Positions 34,156-42,451 of a stretch of 64,000 nt of DNA are shown in pieces. The translations under genes were made by a program, and so were the position numbers. Source of the DNA: Chlorobium sp. (lineage in GTDB: Bacteria > Bacteroidota > Chlorobiia > Chlorobiales > Chlorobiaceae); NCBI GenBank assembly GCA_028280025.1, contig JANQMO010000060.1, forward strand, positions 1 to 64,000, read 5' to 3'. The notes under the pieces are model-generated. The model had not been told where the DNA came from and searched no databases. It saw nothing but the letters and a program-made list of their open reading frames with translations. Numbering within the stretch: the first letter of the stretch is position 1; each line of letters begins with the position of its first letter.

Positions 34156-35157
34156 TCAGGTAAACAGCCACCAGTAAAAAACGACATAACCCAGAAGAAG
34201 GATCGTTCCCGAAGTGCGGCCGATCTTGTTGCGCTTGAAGCTCATGGGGAACAGTACGAGCCCGAAAAGGATCATGATGATATATTCCGCGTGCGGGAAG
34301 CGGGGCAGCCCGGCGATTCCGGGGGCAAGCGGTTCGAGGACTGAAAGCGGTTTGGCGAGACCGACTCCCCCAAGCACGAAAAGAATGTTGAAGACGTTGC
34401 TGCCGATGATGTTGCCGACCGAGATTTCGCTCTGTTTTCTGACTGCGGCCACGATCGAGGTCGCCAGTTCGGGCAGCGATGTCCCCAGTGCGACAATTGA
34501 CAGGCCGATGTAGAGTTTCGGAATGTTGAACTGAACGGCAACCCACACTGAGCTCTTGACAAAAGACCACGCCCCAAGGGAAAGGAGGGCGCTGCCGGCA
34601 GCAACCAGGACGATGTTGGCGAGCAGGGAGCGTTTATTCGTATTCTCCCCTACTTCTTCGAAGGTATCCTCCACCATTTCAGGTGTTTTATAGAGGGCGA
34701 AAAGATAACCGAAAAGCAGGAGCAGCAGCAGGCCGCCTTCAAGCCTCGAAATCGAGCCGTCAAGCGAGACCACGTAGAGCAGGATGGAGATACCGAAGAG
34801 AAAGAACAACTGGTTTCGAATACGCTGGAACGCAATGTGTATAGGAAAAACCAGGGCGCTCAAACCGAGAATAAGCCCGATGTTGGTGATGTTGCTGCCG
34901 ATGATGTTGCCCAGGGATATCGTTGAGGAGCCTTCAACGACGTTGGCGAAAAAGCTGACGACGAATTCAGGCATGGATGTGCCGTACGCCACGATCGTCA
35001 GACCGATGACAAACGGTTTTACTCCGTACTGCATGGCGAGGTTGCTGCCCCCTTTCACCAGCCACTCCGCCCCGAGGTACAGAAGGTAGGCGCTCAAAAG
35101 CAGGGCAAGGATGTTGCCGGGAAGGCCGATCAGATTTGTATAGTCCGGAATCGCCAT
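34156..35157 (-). CDS. calcium/sodium antiporter, CaCA family
   Basis: A membrane protein with about ten helices in two inverted halves. Each half carries the alpha repeat: VAYGTSMPEFVVSFFANV...GNIIGSNITNIGLILG and VALGTSLPELATSIVAAV...GNIIGSNVFNILFVLG. This is the YrbG-like group, exchanging Ca2+ or Na+ for the other ion or K+. Between the halves is a cytoplasmic loop (YKTPEMVEDTFEEVGENTNKR). Convergent with the HAD gene, 7 bases apart. Confidence 0.9.
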   Translation of the reverse strand: MAIPDYTNLIGLPGNILALLLSAYLLYLGAEWLVKGGSNLAMQYGVKPFVIGLTIVAYGTSMPEFVVSFFANVVEGSSTISLGNIIGSNITNIGLILGLSALVFPIHIAFQRIRNQLFFLFGISILLYVVSLDGSISRLEGGLLLLLLFGYLFALYKTPEMVEDTFEEVGENTNKRSLLANIVLVAAGSALLSLGAWSFVKSSVWVAVQFNIPKLYIGLSIVALGTSLPELATSIVAAVRKQSEISVGNIIGSNVFNILFVLGGVGLAKPLSVLEPLAPGIAGLPRFPHAEYIIMILFGLVLFPMSFKRNKIGRTSGTILLLGYVVFYWWLFT

Positions 35158-35415
35158 TGTCTTGGTATCGGATGATGGTGCAGTAGGGTTGATAAAACCG
35201 GAGTATAGTATAAGTTTAAAAAATCATAAATTGAAAGGTGTTGCACTTCAGGTTTCACTCGTCCGGATTTCCTGTAGGCGGGCCGGATACTTGATTCTCT
35301 CTTGACAGGCAGCTTGTACAGTGAGGCAGTGCTATTGATCTCAATACCGGTTTATGAGCGGGTTTCTTGAGGTGCGCGGCAACCTTGAAGTTTGTTAACC
35401 GCTGGACAGATTGCG

Positions 35416-35640
35416 ATGAAACCGATAGTGTATTTTATAGGGGCTGGGCTCTGTATACTGCTCTCGATATATGTTTTTCTTTTCGGTACCTGGGCCAACC
35501 ATGAGATCATGGCTGTTTTTGTCGGATTGTGGGCTCCCACAATCATCGGAATCGGTATTTTCAATACGCTCCTGAGCATTCTCGACGAGATGTGCTGCGC
35601 GCATCGCCGTATCGAGGATCGTCAGACAAAGCAGGATTAG
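35416..35640 (+). CDS. small inner-membrane protein
   Basis: A 74-residue protein with two transmembrane segments (PIVYFIGAGLCILLSIYVFLF and IMAVFVGLWAPTIIGIGIF) and a cytoplasmic tail with CC and charged residues. It is 20 bases upstream of crcB on the same strand and may be co-transcribed. Function unknown; the family is not one I recognise. Confidence 0.6.
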   Translation: MKPIVYFIGAGLCILLSIYVFLFGTWANHEIMAVFVGLWAPTIIGIGIFNTLLSILDEMCCAHRRIEDRQTKQD

Positions 35641-35660
35641 CGTCAGTTTCGGGGACGGTT

Positions 35661-36047
35661 ATGCAGGAACGTTACGCGGCACTGCTGCTTGTCGGTGCGG
35701 GAGGGTTTGTCGGCGCTCTTCTTCGCTACCTCGTCACGCTTGCCATACCGTTTATCGGAACAGGTTTTCCTTTCGCCACTTTTTCTGTCAACCTTGCCGG
35801 ATGCTTCGTGATCGGGGTTGTCAGTGAACTGTCGGTTACCACGTCGCTGGTATCCCCTGAACTGCGTTTGCTGCTCGCTACCGGTTTCTGCGGTGGTTTT
35901 ACGACGTTCTCGTCATACATGTATGAAATAATGGCACTCCTGCGTGACGGAGAACTGCTTTATGTATCACTGTACCTGTTGGGGAGCGTTATCGGCGGGA
36001 TCGTCTGTTTGTATCTGGGGATGCAGGCGGCGAGGGTGTGGGGGTAG
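35661..36047 (+). CDS. crcB: fluoride ion exporter CrcB/FluC
   Basis: A dual-topology membrane channel that expels fluoride. GGFVGALLRYLVTL, NLAGCFVIGVVSE and GFCGGFTTFSSYMYE are the family segments; the last contains the phenylalanine/threonine track of the fluoride pore. The ATG at 35661 gives 128 residues, the usual length. No fluoride riboswitch is seen upstream, so regulation is not evident. Confidence 0.92.
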   Translation: MQERYAALLLVGAGGFVGALLRYLVTLAIPFIGTGFPFATFSVNLAGCFVIGVVSELSVTTSLVSPELRLLLATGFCGGFTTFSSYMYEIMALLRDGELLYVSLYLLGSVIGGIVCLYLGMQAARVWG

Positions 36048-36152
36048 GCCCACTTTGTGGGCAGTCTCCAGTTTGCAGCAGGCAGTTTTCAGTGGGCAGT
36101 TTGCAGTCGGTGGTCGGCGTGGGAAAGTGTTATGTGTTGGGTTTTGTTAGTA
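36048..36152. repeat. ACTG-word repeats between crcB and the DUF190 gene
   Basis: On the minus strand this stretch reads as repeated words of the type ACTGCAAACTGCCCACTGAAA, the same wordy family as at 15881-15934 and 41863-41902. It makes an apparent extension of the DUF190 reading frame that I consider non-coding. Confidence 0.6.
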
Positions 36153-36524
36153 ATGAGCAACAACAGCGGATTCATGGATATACGGTTTGAAAAAAAGGTG
36201 CGGTTGCGGATGTATGTGGGCGAACAGGTCAAGTATCATCACCGTCCGCTCTATGAAGCGGTTATTGCACGGGCGCGGGATGAAGGGCTTGCCGGGGCGA
36301 CTGTTTTCAGGGGCATTCTTTCCTTCGGGATGAGCGGCCGGGTACATTCATCGAAAATTCTCGAGTTGTCACAGGATCTGCCGATGGTGATCGAGATTGT
36401 GGAAGGTGAGGCGAAAATCGAGGGTTTTCTGCGGGTTCTGGCTGCGCTTGTAGAGGAATCGGAAGCGCATGTTCATCTGACCCGTGAAGCCGTTGAATCG
36501 GCTGTTGTCAGGCAGGGGGAGTGA
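36153..36524 (+). CDS. DUF190 protein (CrcB-associated)
   Basis: A 123-residue PII-like protein of the DUF190 family: KVRLRMYVGEQVKYHHRPLYEAVIARARDEGLAGATVFRGILSFG. Such genes often sit beside crcB, as here, and are thought to bind a small ligand. The ATG at 36153 (MSNNSG) is likely; the ATG at 36174 (MDIRFEKK) is also possible. An upstream extension is repeat sequence. A bidirectional terminator follows. Confidence 0.85.
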   Translation: MSNNSGFMDIRFEKKVRLRMYVGEQVKYHHRPLYEAVIARARDEGLAGATVFRGILSFGMSGRVHSSKILELSQDLPMVIEIVEGEAKIEGFLRVLAALVEESEAHVHLTREAVESAVVRQGE

Positions 36525-36557
36525 TTTCTTCAGGTGTTCAGGAAAATATCGGGGATT

Positions 36558-36600
36558 AAAAAAAGCGGGAACCGCATGAGACGATTCCCGCTTTTCTTTT
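36558..36600. terminator. bidirectional terminator between DUF190 and hemL
   Basis: AAAAGCGGGAA (36561-36571) faces TTCCCGCTTTT (36585-36595) with a 13-base loop, bordered by A's on one side and T's on the other, so it can stop both converging genes. Confidence 0.88.
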
Positions 36601-36616
36601 TTCTCTCTTGTGAGCC

Positions 36617-37912
36617 TCATGCTTCAGCAGCCTGAAGGGCGACGTAGTTGGCCTTGACGGTTTTTTCAAGGTCTTCGTCGGTCATGACTGCGCTGGTGAA
36701 CATCGCCTCGAACTGCGACGGGGCGAGGTAAATGCCCTCTTCGAGCATGGCATGGAAATACTTTCCATACTTTTTGAGGTCCGATGTGACCGCTGTATCG
36801 TAATCGGTGACCGTTGCATCGGTGAAGAAAAGGCAGGCCATCGAGCCCATGCGGTTCTGGGTGTAGTTGAGGCCGAGTTTGTTGAGGTTGTCACGGAATC
36901 CTTCCTCGAGGAACGCAGCCTTGCGTTCGAGCTCCGGGTAAGGATTTTCGTCGCGAAGGATCTTGAGGGTTTCCAGTCCGGCAGTCAGGGCAAGCGGGTT
37001 GCCAGAAAGGGTGCCTGCCTGGTAGACATCGCCGATCGGGGCGACACGCTCCATGATCTCACGTTTCCCGCCGAACGCGCCGACCGGCAGGCCGCCGCCG
37101 ATGATCTTGCCCATTGTGGTAAGGTCGGGAGTAATGCCGTAGCGTTCCTGGGCACCGCCGAGAGCGACGCGGAAGCCGCACATGACTTCGTCGAAAATCA
37201 GCACGATGCCTTCTTCGGTACACAGGTCGCGAAGCGCCTGGAGGAAAGCCGGGTTTGCCGGGATGACGCCGGTGTTTCCTGCGACGGGCTCGATGATGAT
37301 AGCGGCGACATTGCCTTTGTTTTCATTGACCAGAAGCCTGACTGAATCGATGTCGTTGTATTTGGCGTTCAGCGTATCGTTTGCTGTTCCTTTCGTGACG
37401 CCCGGGCTGTCGGGAGCACCGAGGGTAAGCGCGCCGGAACCGGCTTTGATGAGAAAGCTGTCGCCGTGGCCGTGGTAGCAGCCTTCGAACTTGATGATCT
37501 TGTCGCGGCCGGTGTAGCCTCTTGCGAGACGAACGGCCGACATGGTTGCTTCGGTGCCGCTGTTGACCATGCGTACCATTTCAATCGACGGGACGATTTC
37601 AGAGAGAAGTTCGGCGATTTCGATTTCCATTTCTATCGGCGTGCCGAAACTGGTGCCGACTTTGGTGAGCGTCTCTTCCAGGGCCGCCGTAATTCTCGGA
37701 TGCATGCTGCCGAGAATGAATGGACCCCACGACCCGACATAATCGAGGTAGGTGTTGCCGTCAACGTCGGTCATATAGGCGCCCTGGCCTTTAGCCATAT
37801 AGATGGGGGTTCCGCCGACCGATTTAAATGCGCGTACCGGAGAGTTCACTCCGCCGGGAATAGTCTTTTTCGCTTGTTCGAAAAGTTCTGCTGATCTGGT
37901 TAATGTGGGCAT
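36617..37912 (-). CDS. hemL: glutamate-1-semialdehyde 2,1-aminomutase
   Basis: Makes 5-aminolevulinate in the C5 pathway, the entry to heme and bacteriochlorophyll. PLP-fold type I: PGGVNSPVRAFKSVGGTP, the GTEATMSAVRLARGYTGRDKIIKFEGCYHGH segment and the pyridoxal lysine in TMGKIIGGGLPVGAFGG. The ATG at 37912 (MPTLTRS) is preferred over the TTG at 37921. 431 residues, normal. Confidence 0.95.
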   Translation of the reverse strand: MPTLTRSAELFEQAKKTIPGGVNSPVRAFKSVGGTPIYMAKGQGAYMTDVDGNTYLDYVGSWGPFILGSMHPRITAALEETLTKVGTSFGTPIEMEIEIAELLSEIVPSIEMVRMVNSGTEATMSAVRLARGYTGRDKIIKFEGCYHGHGDSFLIKAGSGALTLGAPDSPGVTKGTANDTLNAKYNDIDSVRLLVNENKGNVAAIIIEPVAGNTGVIPANPAFLQALRDLCTEEGIVLIFDEVMCGFRVALGGAQERYGITPDLTTMGKIIGGGLPVGAFGGKREIMERVAPIGDVYQAGTLSGNPLALTAGLETLKILRDENPYPELERKAAFLEEGFRDNLNKLGLNYTQNRMGSMACLFFTDATVTDYDTAVTSDLKKYGKYFHAMLEEGIYLAPSQFEAMFTSAVMTDEDLEKTVKANYVALQAAEA

Positions 37913-38058
37913 ATGTACCAATCCGGTTAAAGATTACAGGAAAACAAGACGGGTAAGTAACAGACATCAAAGATAGAAATCCTCGTTAAGATATAAAACC
38001 CCCCAACAGCATGAAATCGTGTGATAACCGTCTGTGCTTTTCCGCATTGCCCTTCAGG

Positions 38059-38853
38059 TTACCGCTGAGGGAGCGAGAGAATCTGATTGATGACCTTGCG
38101 GTTTTTTCCCGGAATGTTGTATTCGCTGTGAAAGGAACAATAGTGCTGCAGGATATCGCAAACACGCTGACAGTCATTCCTGCCGGCTTCGAGGCTGTCG
38201 ATTGCCTCGGCATCGATTTTCCGAAGGGCACGCATAAGCAGGTACGCCCCGACCGGGATCGGTTTTCCTCCAGGAGGCGCTTGGCCTGCCGGGTTTTGCA
38301 GCATGACCCCGCCCGGATCGTCGAGAAAATAGAGCCTGGTTTCCGGTTCGGCTTCGAGCGTCGCCATGACAGGTTTCCCGGTCAGGACGCACTGTTTGAT
38401 CGACGGCTCGAAGCCCATGCTTGAAACCAGCCTCATGAAAAACCAGGCCAGGACGGCATCGGTGTTTTGACGAGGTTTGCAGAGCGTCTCGACCGTTCGT
38501 GAAAGCGCATCGAACAGCCGGGGACTTTTTTCCTCGTTCCCGGTTGTGTTCCGCACAATATCGATAATCCGGTACAGTGTACTGAATCGGTCCAGGTCAG
38601 GCTCAGAAGCCATCGGACTGATGACGATACGTGCTTCCCTGACAGGGCTGAGGCTTCGGTTTCCCGTCCGGTACAGCACCACTTCGAGGAGGTTACCGGT
38701 GATGAAGAGTCCGGAAAGCCGGTTTTTTGGATTTCTTCCCCCTTTGAGGATTACCGATATCCGTCCGAAATCCCGGGTGTAGAGGGAGCAGATGGCCGAC
38801 GTGTCGCGGTATTTTATTTCCTTGAGGACCAGCCCCCGGGTTTTGGCGAGCAC
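38059..38853 (-). CDS. recO: DNA repair protein RecO
   Basis: Loads RecA with RecF/RecR during recombinational repair. The N-terminal OB domain is TRGLVLKEIKYRDTSAICSLYTRDFGRISVILKGGR, followed by an all-helical domain. The zinc-finger cysteines found in some RecO proteins are mostly absent (one C in IKQCVLTGKPV). 264 residues. Divergent from the FmdB gene. Confidence 0.9.
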   Translation of the reverse strand: MLAKTRGLVLKEIKYRDTSAICSLYTRDFGRISVILKGGRNPKNRLSGLFITGNLLEVVLYRTGNRSLSPVREARIVISPMASEPDLDRFSTLYRIIDIVRNTTGNEEKSPRLFDALSRTVETLCKPRQNTDAVLAWFFMRLVSSMGFEPSIKQCVLTGKPVMATLEAEPETRLYFLDDPGGVMLQNPAGQAPPGGKPIPVGAYLLMRALRKIDAEAIDSLEAGRNDCQRVCDILQHYCSFHSEYNIPGKNRKVINQILSLPQR

Positions 38854-39016
38854 GGTAAGGATTTTTTTAATTGGCAGAATAATTATATATACCTGAGCCT
38901 GCAGCGATCAGGCACGTAGAGGCTATTACAGAACAGTATACAAAATAATAACAGACAGATGGGTGCCTGCAACCGTGAGCGGATGCCCGATACAAGCGTA
39001 AGGAGGTAATGACAAC

Positions 39017-39262
39017 ATGCCAACCTATCATTATCGTTGCAAAGAGTGTGGCTATGAGAAGGATGTCTTTCAGCGCATGACCGATGACGCATTGACCACA
39101 TGCCCGGAATGCAACGCGGAGGGATTTGAAAGGGTAATCAGTGCCGAAGGCGGTTTTCTTCTGAAAGGATCAGGGTTCCATAAAACCGATTACAGCCGGC
39201 AGACCTGCGAAAGCGCACCGTCAGGAGGTTGTCCCACAGGCAACTGCCCTCTCGCCAAGTAA
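39017..39262 (+). CDS. FmdB-family zinc ribbon protein
   Basis: An 81-residue protein with a zinc ribbon: MPTYHYRCKECGYEKDVFQRMTDDALTTCPECNAEGFERVI, two CxxC pairs. A glycine-rich middle and a terminal cysteine cluster (CPTGNCPLAK) follow. FmdB-type proteins are regulators or small metal-binding proteins of uncertain role. AAGGAGG sits nine bases before the ATG, and the promoter is likely in the gap with recO. Confidence 0.85.
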   Translation: MPTYHYRCKECGYEKDVFQRMTDDALTTCPECNAEGFERVISAEGGFLLKGSGFHKTDYSRQTCESAPSGGCPTGNCPLAK

Positions 39263-39293
39263 CTCCGGATTTTTTCATAGATCGAATACAAAA

Positions 39294-39470
39294 GAGGCTG
39301 TCTCAAAATCACTGCATGGCGCCTATCAGTCACCATAGATCAGTTACCAACAAATAGTCATGCCGCACCTGATGCGGCATCCATACTGACTTTGGCGGAG
39401 AGATGGATCCCCGGGTCAAGCCCGAGGATGACTATAAAAAGACAAAATGCATGACTTATGAAACAGCCTC
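39294..39470. mobile_element. MITE-like element with terminal inverted repeats
   Basis: GAGGCTGTCTCAAAATCACT at 39294-39313 is matched in reverse by AGTCAT...GAAACAGCCTC at 39450-39470 (GAGGCTGTTTCATAAGTCAT as read inward), so the unit is about 177 bases with imperfect inverted ends. Inside are two palindromes: ATGCCGCACCTGATGCGGCAT and a GGATCCCCGGGTCAAGCCCG-type unit. No protein is encoded. GAGGCTGTCTCAAAA is a typical transposon end. Confidence 0.55.
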
Positions 39471-39556
39471 CTATATTCTTTTCACTGAGAACTGAGAACC
39501 AAGAACTGAGAACTCATCGCATTGCTCCTCCAATTCCCTATTACCCATTACCTACT
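39471..39556 (+). repeat. left arm of a ~80-bp inverted repeat pair
   Basis: This arm (CTATATTCTTTTCACTGAGA..., then ...CATCGCATTGCTCCTCCAAT...) is nearly the reverse complement of 41716-41795. The pair brackets the OstA-like and WecB-like genes and abuts the MITE-like element. Confidence 0.7.
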
Positions 39557-39558
39557 AC

Positions 39559-40470
39559 CTAAAAAGCAGGTTTCTCATCAAAACGCAGTTTGAATCCGGG
39601 AAGGTTGATTTTGCTGCTGCCTCGTAACCGGTTCGGATACTGTTTCCCCTCGGTGTTGCCTGTTACAGCTATTCTGTTCAGTTGACCTTCAGAAAACGAC
39701 ATGGTTATCGTGTTGCCGCTGGCAAAATTGACGCCCGAGGGTGCATTGTCCGTATCGTATGAGTGGTACAGGCTCCTGGCCTGATTCTCGACCTGGACGC
39801 CGGAGAGTTCTTCACGGTCGTTCATGTCAAAGCGTATGGATTTTCCGCTGAGCTGGTTGTAAAGTTTTCTTTCCAGGTCCAATGTATCCCGGGCGATAAA
39901 GAACGCTTTCCCGTTGACAGTGATTGATTCGACGCGTTTTTTTTCTTCTTCTTCCCTGAGCTGCACCGTGATGCTGTCACCGCTGAGCTGGCGTTCATTC
40001 TGCCAGGCAATGGCTTTCTGGTACATGGTTATCCGGTCTTTATCCCTGTCGATATGGGCGCGTTCGGAAGACGTGACAAGGTCGCTTTCCAGCATTCTTC
40101 CACGGACATTGTTCCTGAGTTCGGCAATTCCCGTATCGGGATAATAGAGGGCTTTGTCACAGAAGACTTCCGTCTGCCGGTCGGTCATGAAGATATCTCC
40201 CCGCAATTCGACAACGCCGCTTTCAAGAAACTCCGTGGCCTTGTTGCAGGTAAGAAGAAAGTTGTCATGGGAAAAAACGACATTGCCTGAAACCGACCGG
40301 ACCGGTTCGATCCTGCCGAATGGCGAGCGTTTCTCCCCACCCTCCAGCCGGTCAGCATGGCGCAAATATATTTTCTTTTTTTCGGCAAGGGCTTTATTAT
40401 GATTCGGGGAAGCTGCAAGGAAAAGCAGTACCGAAAAAACAATACATGCAAGTGTCTTGACGCCGTTCAT
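39559..40470 (-). CDS. OstA/LptA-like exported protein
   Basis: A 303-residue protein with a signal peptide (LACIVFSVLLFLAASPNHNKALA) and a repeating beta-strand body: VSGNVVFSHDNFLLTCNKATEFLESGVVELRGDIFMTDRQTEVFCDKALYYPDTGIAELR, typical of the OstA/LptA/LptC beta-jellyroll that shuttles lipopolysaccharide across the periplasm. The start at 40470 (MNGVKTL) is chosen over an upstream frame with no signal. Divergent with a WecB-like gene 50 bases away, and framed by an inverted repeat. Role in LPS transport is likely but not proven. Confidence 0.75.
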   Translation of the reverse strand: MNGVKTLACIVFSVLLFLAASPNHNKALAEKKKIYLRHADRLEGGEKRSPFGRIEPVRSVSGNVVFSHDNFLLTCNKATEFLESGVVELRGDIFMTDRQTEVFCDKALYYPDTGIAELRNNVRGRMLESDLVTSSERAHIDRDKDRITMYQKAIAWQNERQLSGDSITVQLREEEEKKRVESITVNGKAFFIARDTLDLERKLYNQLSGKSIRFDMNDREELSGVQVENQARSLYHSYDTDNAPSGVNFASGNTITMSFSEGQLNRIAVTGNTEGKQYPNRLRGSSKINLPGFKLRFDEKPAF

Positions 40471-40520
40471 GGTGGAGCTGGATATGTTGACCTTGTTTGT
40501 GAAACAATGTAAAAAGGAAT

Positions 40521-41630
40521 ATGCTCGTGAAAAAGATACTTTTGGCTGCCGGTGACCGTCACGGTCTTTTAAAAGTGCTGCCGGTTTACAAAGCCTTGAG
40601 TGAACATGACCGGTATGACGCCGTTCTTGCTGCCGGTTCACCATTGCCGAAAGGCGAGCGGTCGGGAGAAGATCTGCCGGATCTTTTCGGTATGCATGGA
40701 GATATCGTGCCGATAGGAGGTGAGGGGATCTCACCCGTCGGCCGTACGGCTTCGGCGATGCAGGAGTTCGAGGAACTGCTGCTTGCAGAGCAGCCGGATT
40801 TTCTTCTGGTCGGCGGATACGACGATATTGCACTGTCGGCAGCCCTGGCGGCCTCAAAGCTTGGCTTTGCCGTTGCGCCGTTCGGAGCGGGAATGCGGGA
40901 CTACAACCGAAATTCACAGGCGGAAATAAACCGCAAGATCATCGACACCGTTGCCGATATTCTCTTTGTCAGCGAGCACAGCGGCGAATACAACCTTATC
41001 AGCGAGGGATTCGACGAAGCGAGAATCTTTTTTGTGGGCGAACTGGCGATCGACAGCCTTGCTGCCGTGATAGAAAAAGTCAACAGCTCGACCGTGACCG
41101 GCGATTTCGGCATCGAGGAAAAAAAATATGTACTTTTCCTGCTCGACAATCCTGCTGCGTTTGACAGCGACACCGCTCTGAAGAGAGTGCTTCGTGTTGT
41201 CACTTCGGTTGCCAGGGATCACCAGGTTCTGGTACTCCTCGGCCCCGACGAAGGGACCATCATGCAGAAGCATGAAATGGGGGAAGATTTTACGACCGTG
41301 CCGGGTGTTCAGGTTCTTCCATTTCCGGGATACGTCGAACTGCTGCGCCTGGTGAAGGACGCCTTGTTCGTGCTTACCGACTCTACTCTTGCACAGGCCG
41401 AATCGACCGTGATGAAAGTTCCCTGCCTGACCATGCTGGACGATACAGCAAGCCCTGCAACCATCGAAATCGGCACCAATATCCTTGTCGGCGACAGGGA
41501 AGAAGATATCCTGCAGGCAATCAGCGAAGCCGATCTGGGCGAGATAGGGAAAAAGTCCAAAATACCTGAAAAATGGGACGGGGATGTCACCCGGCGGGTT
41601 ATCGATGTGCTTGATAAGGTTTTGGAATAG
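40521..41630 (+). CDS. UDP-N-acetylglucosamine 2-epimerase-like protein (WecB family, degenerate site)
   Basis: The two-domain Rossmann-type fold of the WecB family is visible: LAAGDRHGLLKVLPVYKAL at the start, PFGAGMRDYNRNSQAEINRKIIDTVADILFVSEHSGEYNL in the middle and TDSTLAQAESTVMKVPCLTM near the end. The catalytic HxEAG-type glutamate is replaced (FGAGMRD) and the GNTVID segment reads GELAID, so it may be a glycosyltransferase-like or non-epimerase member. Divergent from the OstA-like gene, suggesting an envelope role. 369 residues. Confidence 0.65.
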   Translation: MLVKKILLAAGDRHGLLKVLPVYKALSEHDRYDAVLAAGSPLPKGERSGEDLPDLFGMHGDIVPIGGEGISPVGRTASAMQEFEELLLAEQPDFLLVGGYDDIALSAALAASKLGFAVAPFGAGMRDYNRNSQAEINRKIIDTVADILFVSEHSGEYNLISEGFDEARIFFVGELAIDSLAAVIEKVNSSTVTGDFGIEEKKYVLFLLDNPAAFDSDTALKRVLRVVTSVARDHQVLVLLGPDEGTIMQKHEMGEDFTTVPGVQVLPFPGYVELLRLVKDALFVLTDSTLAQAESTVMKVPCLTMLDDTASPATIEIGTNILVGDREEDILQAISEADLGEIGKKSKIPEKWDGDVTRRVIDVLDKVLE

Positions 41631-42024
41631 TTGTTCGTGATTCGTGATTCGTGAATCGTGAATTGGTAGTAGGGAATGGGGAAAAGGAGAGACAGGAAAG
41701 GAGTAAGGAGGGATGTATAGGTAATAGGTAATGGGTAATTGGAGGAGCAATGCGATGAGTTCTCAGTTCTTGGTTCTCAGTGAAAAGAATATAGGGGCAA
41801 CCCCCTGTGGTTGCCCGTGGTAGGCTGGAGGTTGATGATCGGAACAAAGGAATAAATGATTTCTGACTGTTAACTGTGAACTGCCTACTGAAGACTGTTA
41901 CTCGGGGGTCGATAAAGACACGTCGGCAATTTTCAGTTAACAGTCGGCAAGAAAATGAATTTGTAGGGGCGAAAAATCTTTCGTCCGTTTCGATGGATAT
42001 ATAACCGTAAAGATTTGAACGTTC
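41631..42024. repeat. 394-base gap made of several repeat families
   Basis: No gene is seen. In order: a TTCGTGATTCGTGATTCGTG word repeat (about 41633-41662), the right arm of the inverted pair (41716-41795), a GGGGCAACC...GGTTGCCC palindrome (41791-41817), ACTG words (41863-41902) and a GTAGGGGCGAAA...TTTCG palindrome (41963-41986). It is the densest repeat stretch of the window. Confidence 0.75.
41716..41795 (-). repeat. right arm of the ~80-bp inverted repeat pair
   Basis: Reads, on the minus strand, CTATATTCTTTTCACTGAGA then ...CATCGCATTGCTCCTCCAAT, matching 39471-39556 apart from a short insertion in the left arm and a few changes. The pair encloses about 2.2 kb. Confidence 0.7.
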
Positions 42025-42438
42025 ATGGATAAAGAAATGCTTGTCGGTACGTACCGGTTGCTTTCGTGGGAGAACCGGTTTGAGTCCGGGAGAACGGAGT
42101 ATCCTCTTGGCAGGGATGCGAAAGGGATTATCGGGTATCTGGAAAACGGACAGATGTTCGTTCATATCATGGCGGCTGACCGTGAGCGGATTTCCGGCGA
42201 TGATGCCGAGTTTGTTGCTGCGGCGATGACGCATCTTTCCTATACCGGGACGTACAGGATAGAGGGTGACGAAGTGATTCACGAGGTGCAGATATGTTCG
42301 TTCCCCAACTGGTCCGGGACCGATCAGCGTCGCCGCTGCCGGTTCGAGGACGGCAATCTCCTCCTGAGCGCCGGGGGGCTTTGTGTCGGTGACGAAGTTG
42401 CGACAGGGATTCTCGTCTGGCAGCCGATCGACAAGTAA
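42025..42438 (+). CDS. lipocalin-like protein
   Basis: A 137-residue protein with the lipocalin-like (DUF1579-related) pattern: LVGTYRLLSWENRFESG..., then GIIGYLENGQMFVHIM and YTGTYRIEGDEVIHEV, all beta-strand turns. No signal peptide, so probably cytoplasmic. Function unknown; such proteins are thought to bind small hydrophobic ligands. Close upstream of a methyltransferase on the same strand. Confidence 0.75.
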   Translation: MDKEMLVGTYRLLSWENRFESGRTEYPLGRDAKGIIGYLENGQMFVHIMAADRERISGDDAEFVAAAMTHLSYTGTYRIEGDEVIHEVQICSFPNWSGTDQRRRCRFEDGNLLLSAGGLCVGDEVATGILVWQPIDK

Positions 42439-42451
42439 TCGGCCTTTAGTT

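Noticed and set aside
35341..35660. Fluoride riboswitch before crcB
   Set aside because: The conserved crcB-motif words and pseudoknot could not be found in this stretch.
36057..36152. N-terminal extension of the DUF190 frame
   Set aside because: It is translated repeat sequence (ACTG words).
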